From contig NZ_AP024852.1 of NCBI RefSeq assembly GCF_024346715.1, positions 558,001 through 622,000 of the forward strand: a DNA stretch of 64,000 nucleotides. The letters run 5' to 3'. Positions 60,396-64,000 of the stretch are shown here, piece by piece (position 1 is the stretch's first letter; the number at the start of each line of letters is the position of its first letter). Below the pieces are notes generated by a model, which saw nothing but the letters and a program-made list of their open reading frames with translations, made no database searches and was not told the origin of the DNA. The DNA is from Photobacterium swingsii. Lineage in GTDB: Bacteria; Pseudomonadota; Gammaproteobacteria; Enterobacterales; Vibrionaceae. The position numbers were made by a program, and so were the translations under genes.

Positions 60396-62124
60396 GATGG
60401 CGTGCTTATCGCCAGAGCTACGTGTGTTACGTCAGTTAATCGAAGCATTATTATTTGAGGCATGCGTTTCAGTGACTCGTGAAGAGGTTGCTGCACAGAC
60501 ATGTTGTTTTCGTTGGCAGATGCGGGAGCATTATTATTCCGTTGAGGGAAGAGAAGGGGCGTTTGGTCGCATTCGTATTGATATTGCTTCATTGAAGTTT
60601 AGGTTAAATCCACAGGCTTCTGATTTTAACAAGCCGACATTAACCGATGTCATGCAAGATTTGCCGACAAGCTTTCGAGTAAAAACGGCTATGGATGATG
60701 AGTTTCAACAAACGATCGCCTTGTGTTTATGGAACACACAATACCTGCCAATGGTGTTATCGCGTCGCTGTTGTGATTACAGCCAATTAGAAACCAGCCT
60801 TGATGAAGGTCATCCTTATCATCCCTCTTTTAAGGCGAGAACTGGGTTTAGTTTAGATGATCATCAAAGCTATGGGCCTGAAGCGGGGCAAACATTTTCT
60901 CTGCGTTGGCTGGCCGTGAAACAGAGCTACCTTAACGTACAATTGCCACTGGATCCTGTCTCTTTCTGGCTGCAAGAACTAGGCGAGCGCCATTGGCATC
61001 AATTAACGCAGCTGCTTGCACAACACCAAGGGGATTGGCAGTCCTATGGTTTAGTGCCTATCCACCCTTGGCAATGGCAGCAACTGCAACAAGCATGGCT
61101 TCTTGATGCCCAGCGTAACAAAAGCGTGATTGACCTTGGTGAGCTAGGGGATGCTTATCGTGCAACTCAATCAGTCCGCACTTTAATGAACGTGAGTGAT
61201 CCGTTAAAAGCCCATATTAAGTTACCGATGAATATGGTGAATACCTCTTCTCGTCGCACATTAGAACCACACTCGATTTGCAGTGCACCTGCTATATCAG
61301 AGTGGATAGCTAATATTGTGGCGAGTGATCCCGAATTAACACATTTGGTAGCACTCAAAGAGTATGCCGGCATTCACTTTCAGCCTCCTGAATGTGCGTT
61401 GAATCAAGCCCCAGCCGATGGTCAGCTTGGGGTGATTTTCCGTGAAAGTGTCCAGAGCCAGTTGGCACCGAATCAGCAAGCGATCCCATTTAATGCCTTG
61501 ATGATGATAGAGCGTGATGGCTTACCTTTTATTAGCGATTGGGTTGAAAAGTATGGTTTAGCCACATGGTTAATACGCTTGTTTGAGGTTGCTATCACAC
61601 CTGTGTGGCATATGTTGGTGAAACATGGTGTTGCGTTGGAAGCTCACGGTCAGAACATGGTGTTAGTGCACCAAGATGGGTGGCCAGAGCGTCTGATGGT
61701 GCGTGACTTTCATGAGAGTGTTGAATACCACGCTGATTTTCTTGCGGACCCCACTCAGTTACCTGATTTTCCTGAATTAAGCCCTTTATATCAAGATGCT
61801 CCGCCCGATCTTTATTATGAGATGAGTTCGGTTGAATTACTGCGAGAGTTAGTCATGGATACGCTCTTTGTATTTAATCTGACAGAAGTTTCGTACTTGA
61901 TCGAAACACACTATCACTTTGAGGAAAGCGCTTTTTGGGCATTGGTCAACCAGTGTTTGAAGCGTTATGCCATACAGCATCCAGAACTTGCTACTCGCCT
62001 TGCTTGTCTGCATTACGACACCACACACATTATGACGGAATCGCTGATGACGCGAAAACTTGCGGCTTCTCGCGATGAGTGCCATCACGCGATTCCTAAT
62101 ATTTTAACCTTATGTGACAAATAA
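60382..62124 (+). CDS. asbB: NIS siderophore synthetase, IucA/IucC family (AsbB-like)
   Basis: The 580-residue second NIS synthetase would couple the second arm to the citrate backbone. The conserved blocks LVPIHPWQWQQL, RTLMNVSDPLKAHIKLPMNMVNTSSRRTLEPHS, the phosphate-contact region and LEAHGQNMVLVHQDG are present. It differs strongly from its neighbour, so this is not a recent duplication. Its start lies inside the first synthetase gene, which indicates coupled translation. AsbB-like by context. Confidence 0.88.
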   Translation: MPLPKMACLSPELRVLRQLIEALLFEACVSVTREEVAAQTCCFRWQMREHYYSVEGREGAFGRIRIDIASLKFRLNPQASDFNKPTLTDVMQDLPTSFRVKTAMDDEFQQTIALCLWNTQYLPMVLSRRCCDYSQLETSLDEGHPYHPSFKARTGFSLDDHQSYGPEAGQTFSLRWLAVKQSYLNVQLPLDPVSFWLQELGERHWHQLTQLLAQHQGDWQSYGLVPIHPWQWQQLQQAWLLDAQRNKSVIDLGELGDAYRATQSVRTLMNVSDPLKAHIKLPMNMVNTSSRRTLEPHSICSAPAISEWIANIVASDPELTHLVALKEYAGIHFQPPECALNQAPADGQLGVIFRESVQSQLAPNQQAIPFNALMMIERDGLPFISDWVEKYGLATWLIRLFEVAITPVWHMLVKHGVALEAHGQNMVLVHQDGWPERLMVRDFHESVEYHADFLADPTQLPDFPELSPLYQDAPPDLYYEMSSVELLRELVMDTLFVFNLTEVSYLIETHYHFEESAFWALVNQCLKRYAIQHPELATRLACLHYDTTHIMTESLMTRKLAASRDECHHAIPNILTLCDK

Positions 62125-62134
62125 CAAGGATTGT

Positions 62135-63406
62135 ATGATTTACGTAAATGACGACTATTACGGTCAGCATTATTTTGATGATCTTTATGCTACTTTTTCT
62201 GATCACCCTGTGCTTGGACAGTGCCAAGGAAAACGTATCGCTGTGTGCTGTAGCGATCCTGCTTATTGGTTAGCACTATGTTTATACGTAAAAGCCCAAG
62301 GTGGCTCTTTGTATCCTATTTATGCGCAAACCCCACGGTTAGCAGCAAAACGTTTAGCGGATAGGGCGCAGTGCCATTATCTGCTGATTGAAAGCGGTGA
62401 ACATTGTATGGTGCTGACGCGGCAAACCATAGATCCTAGTGATAATGATGTTCAGCCTGTATTGGTGCAAACGAGCTCAGGAACAACGGGCGAGCCGAAA
62501 GTGATTACTCGCAGCTGGGAAATGATCGAGAAAGAGCTAACCAGTTATGTCGTGACATTTACCCAGCCAAATACAATGACGCCATTAATTGCCTGCCCAA
62601 TTACGCATTCTTATGGCTTGATCGCGGGTGTGTTGGTTGCGCTAAAACGGGGTCTCAAGCCCGTTATTATTAGTAATATTAATCCTAAATATCTGATCAA
62701 AAAGCTGCTTACAACAGAAAAGCCTTTGCTGTATTCATCACCAACACTAATTCAATCTGTGGTGAAGTTGTACCCATCTACAGCACGTATCCATGCCGTG
62801 ATGACCTCTGGTACCGTGATCCCGCAAGAGTGGTTCATGGCATTGAAAACGAAAACAGACCATGTTTTTCAGCAATATGGTTGTTCTGAAGTTGGCTGTA
62901 TTGCCGTGAATGCGGATACACAAGGCGCGGATCAGCTGGGTTACCCATTACCTCACCTCATTGTCGAGGCGGGAGAAAGTCGCGATACACCTGCTGAAAT
63001 TAAAATTACAGCTGATGGCCGAAGTATCCATACACATGACCTCGGTTACTACAATGCGCAAGGCGTTTTGTGTTTTGTATCACGCTTGGATGACACCATA
63101 AATGTCGCAGGTCTACATGTTTACCCCAAAGATGTTGAAGATGTCGTAATGGAGTTGCCTGAAGTCAGTGAGGCCGTGATCTTCAAGCGTCACGACTCGC
63201 TTGCTGGTGATAGGGTGTGCTTACAGTTTATCGCTTCAGAGAGGCTAGAACCTAGCCGCATTCGTCATTGGTGTAGTACGCGTCTAGCGTCTTTTCAACT
63301 GCCCGTTGATATTGAACAAGTCGAGCATATTGAAAAATTAGCGAACGGAAAAATTAGCCGTAAAGCATTAGCTGAGCGTGGGATTGCAATCCCTGCACTA
63401 GGGTAA
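62135..63406 (+). CDS. asbC: aryl-AMP ligase (AsbC-like, 3,4-dihydroxybenzoate adenylation)
   Basis: The 423-residue protein is an ANL-superfamily adenylating enzyme. The phosphate-binding loop TSSGTTGEPK is at about residues 113-122, with later blocks QQYGCSEVGC (A5), THDLGYY (A7 region) and the C-terminal lysine motif NGKISRKAL. It should activate an aryl acid and load it on the carrier domain of the next gene. I choose ATG 62135, preceded by AAGGA; the frame also opens at GTG 62114, inside the previous gene. AsbC of Bacillus is similar in length. The aryl substrate is inferred. Confidence 0.85.
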   Translation: MIYVNDDYYGQHYFDDLYATFSDHPVLGQCQGKRIAVCCSDPAYWLALCLYVKAQGGSLYPIYAQTPRLAAKRLADRAQCHYLLIESGEHCMVLTRQTIDPSDNDVQPVLVQTSSGTTGEPKVITRSWEMIEKELTSYVVTFTQPNTMTPLIACPITHSYGLIAGVLVALKRGLKPVIISNINPKYLIKKLLTTEKPLLYSSPTLIQSVVKLYPSTARIHAVMTSGTVIPQEWFMALKTKTDHVFQQYGCSEVGCIAVNADTQGADQLGYPLPHLIVEAGESRDTPAEIKITADGRSIHTHDLGYYNAQGVLCFVSRLDDTINVAGLHVYPKDVEDVVMELPEVSEAVIFKRHDSLAGDRVCLQFIASERLEPSRIRHWCSTRLASFQLPVDIEQVEHIEKLANGKISRKALAERGIAIPALG

Positions 63407-63416
63407 GGAGCGTAAA

Positions 63417-64000
63417 ATGACTCGTGATGCGATTGTGAACGCAATAGAAAAAGTGCTTAGGGAAAACATGCAAAGCGTACATTTAGCGGCATTTACTGAA
63501 ACGGCCCGTCTCAATGAAGATTTGTATCTTGATTCAGTGTTGACGCTGCAGCTGATATTACATTTAGAGCTTGATCTTGGTTTATCCGTACCCGATGGGA
63601 ACTTATCAAAGCATGATTATGCCACAGTTGCTAGCTTAGCGGATTTTTTAGCTCGCGTAGATAACGCGCAGCTGGCTAATGAAATCAAGGAGCAGCCACC
63701 GGCACAGCAAGAGTTTGAAGATGTGAAAGTGCATTGTTTTGTTAGCTGCGTCTGTGAATTGTTAAAACGTGCCAGTATCGATCATCGTCCTTTTTACTTT
63801 GGCGTTTGGGATGCGGAATTTACCATTAATGAGCATTATCAATTGTGTTACCACTCCTCCGATATTGATCATCATTCTTTTCGTGCCTGGTACCAGCGCT
63901 TGTATGGTGTAGCTGTACAGCCGTGGTATGAGGAAACCGCTTCTAAAGCGACCAACGTTGATCGCTTAATGTCGTTACTGACCGAGAAAGAGGCAACACA
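63417..64000 (+). CDS. carrier protein fused to AsbE-like protein (AsbDE), 3' end cut off by window
   Basis: From ATG 63417 (GGAG 7 bp upstream) the frame stays open for 194 codons to the window end. Residues 1-80 form an acyl/aryl carrier domain: EDLYLDSVLTLQLILHLELDLG has Ser40 as the phosphopantetheine site, as in AsbD. After a linker (about residues 80-100, PPAQQEFEDV) comes a region with RPFYFGVWDAEF, FRAWYQRLYG and QPWYEETASKATNVD, which I recognise as similar to AsbE, the protein that transfers the aryl group to spermidine. In Bacillus the two are separate genes. The product would be made in one chain. No asbF or uptake gene is in the window. Confidence 0.72.
   Translation, partial: MTRDAIVNAIEKVLRENMQSVHLAAFTETARLNEDLYLDSVLTLQLILHLELDLGLSVPDGNLSKHDYATVASLADFLARVDNAQLANEIKEQPPAQQEFEDVKVHCFVSCVCELLKRASIDHRPFYFGVWDAEFTINEHYQLCYHSSDIDHHSFRAWYQRLYGVAVQPWYEETASKATNVDRLMSLLTEKEAT

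Overview
The window is a chromosomal segment of a member of the Vibrionaceae, most likely Photobacterium. The gene order is the conserved Vibrio-type chromosome 1 backbone: truD-surE-pcm-nlpD-rpoS / mutS / pncC-recA-recX-alaS-lysC-csrA / tRNA cluster / oadGAB ... luxS / yfjD-ypjD / ffh-rpsP-rimM-trmD-rplS ... cstA-btsSR / aroF-tyrA / pheA-raiA / bamD / rluD-pgeF-clpB / rRNA operon. The 16S gene, long tRNA amplifications and low-GC intergenic DNA fit Photobacterium. I assign the genus from recall, not from a search.

Layout. 1-7 kb: RNA modification, stress survival and mismatch repair genes. 7.2-13.8 kb: SOS recombination (recA with a LexA box, recX), alaS, an aspartokinase and csrA. 13.9-15.8 kb: 14 tRNA genes (3 Ser-GCU, 11 Arg-ACG), seven of them in an exact 128-bp tandem array. 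16.4-19.7 kb: sodium-pumping oxaloacetate decarboxylase. 19.8-29.5 kb: an oxidoreductase, a DedA-like membrane protein, a two-domain M16 protease, gshA, a lytic transglycosylase-like lipoprotein, luxS, and two membrane genes. 29.7-33.2 kb: ffh and the rpsP operon. 33.4-38.4 kb: an outer-membrane barrel protein, a CstA/BtsT-family transporter and its likely pyruvate-sensing BtsS/BtsR two-component system. 38.5-43.5 kb: aromatic amino acid genes with visible control elements (tandem TyrR boxes, a pheL leader peptide with attenuator) plus raiA with a CRP site. 43.8-50.7 kb: bamD, rluD, pgeF, clpB (sigma-32-type promoter) and a YebE-type gene. 50.7-56.4 kb: a complete rrn operon (16S, tRNA-Glu, 23S, 5S, tRNA-Asp).

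The accessory part starts after the rrn operon. Three degenerate tRNA-Asp-like copies, each followed by a copy of the rrn terminator, lie between the rrn operon and a siderophore locus. That locus has a MATE exporter gene and, divergently, an operon of two NIS synthetases, an aryl-AMP ligase and a gene that starts with a carrier-protein domain and continues, without a stop, into an AsbE-like region; it runs off the window. The content and order match the petrobactin asbABCDE cluster of Bacillus, with asbD and asbE apparently fused. A Fur box sits in the divergent promoter region.

Other unannotated structure includes a 57-nt near-perfect hairpin before gshA, a two-hairpin minus-strand candidate sRNA after gshA, a two-tier hairpin before luxS, a structured leader before alaS, and three exactly 20-bp-spaced BtsR-like repeats upstream of the CstA/BtsT gene.
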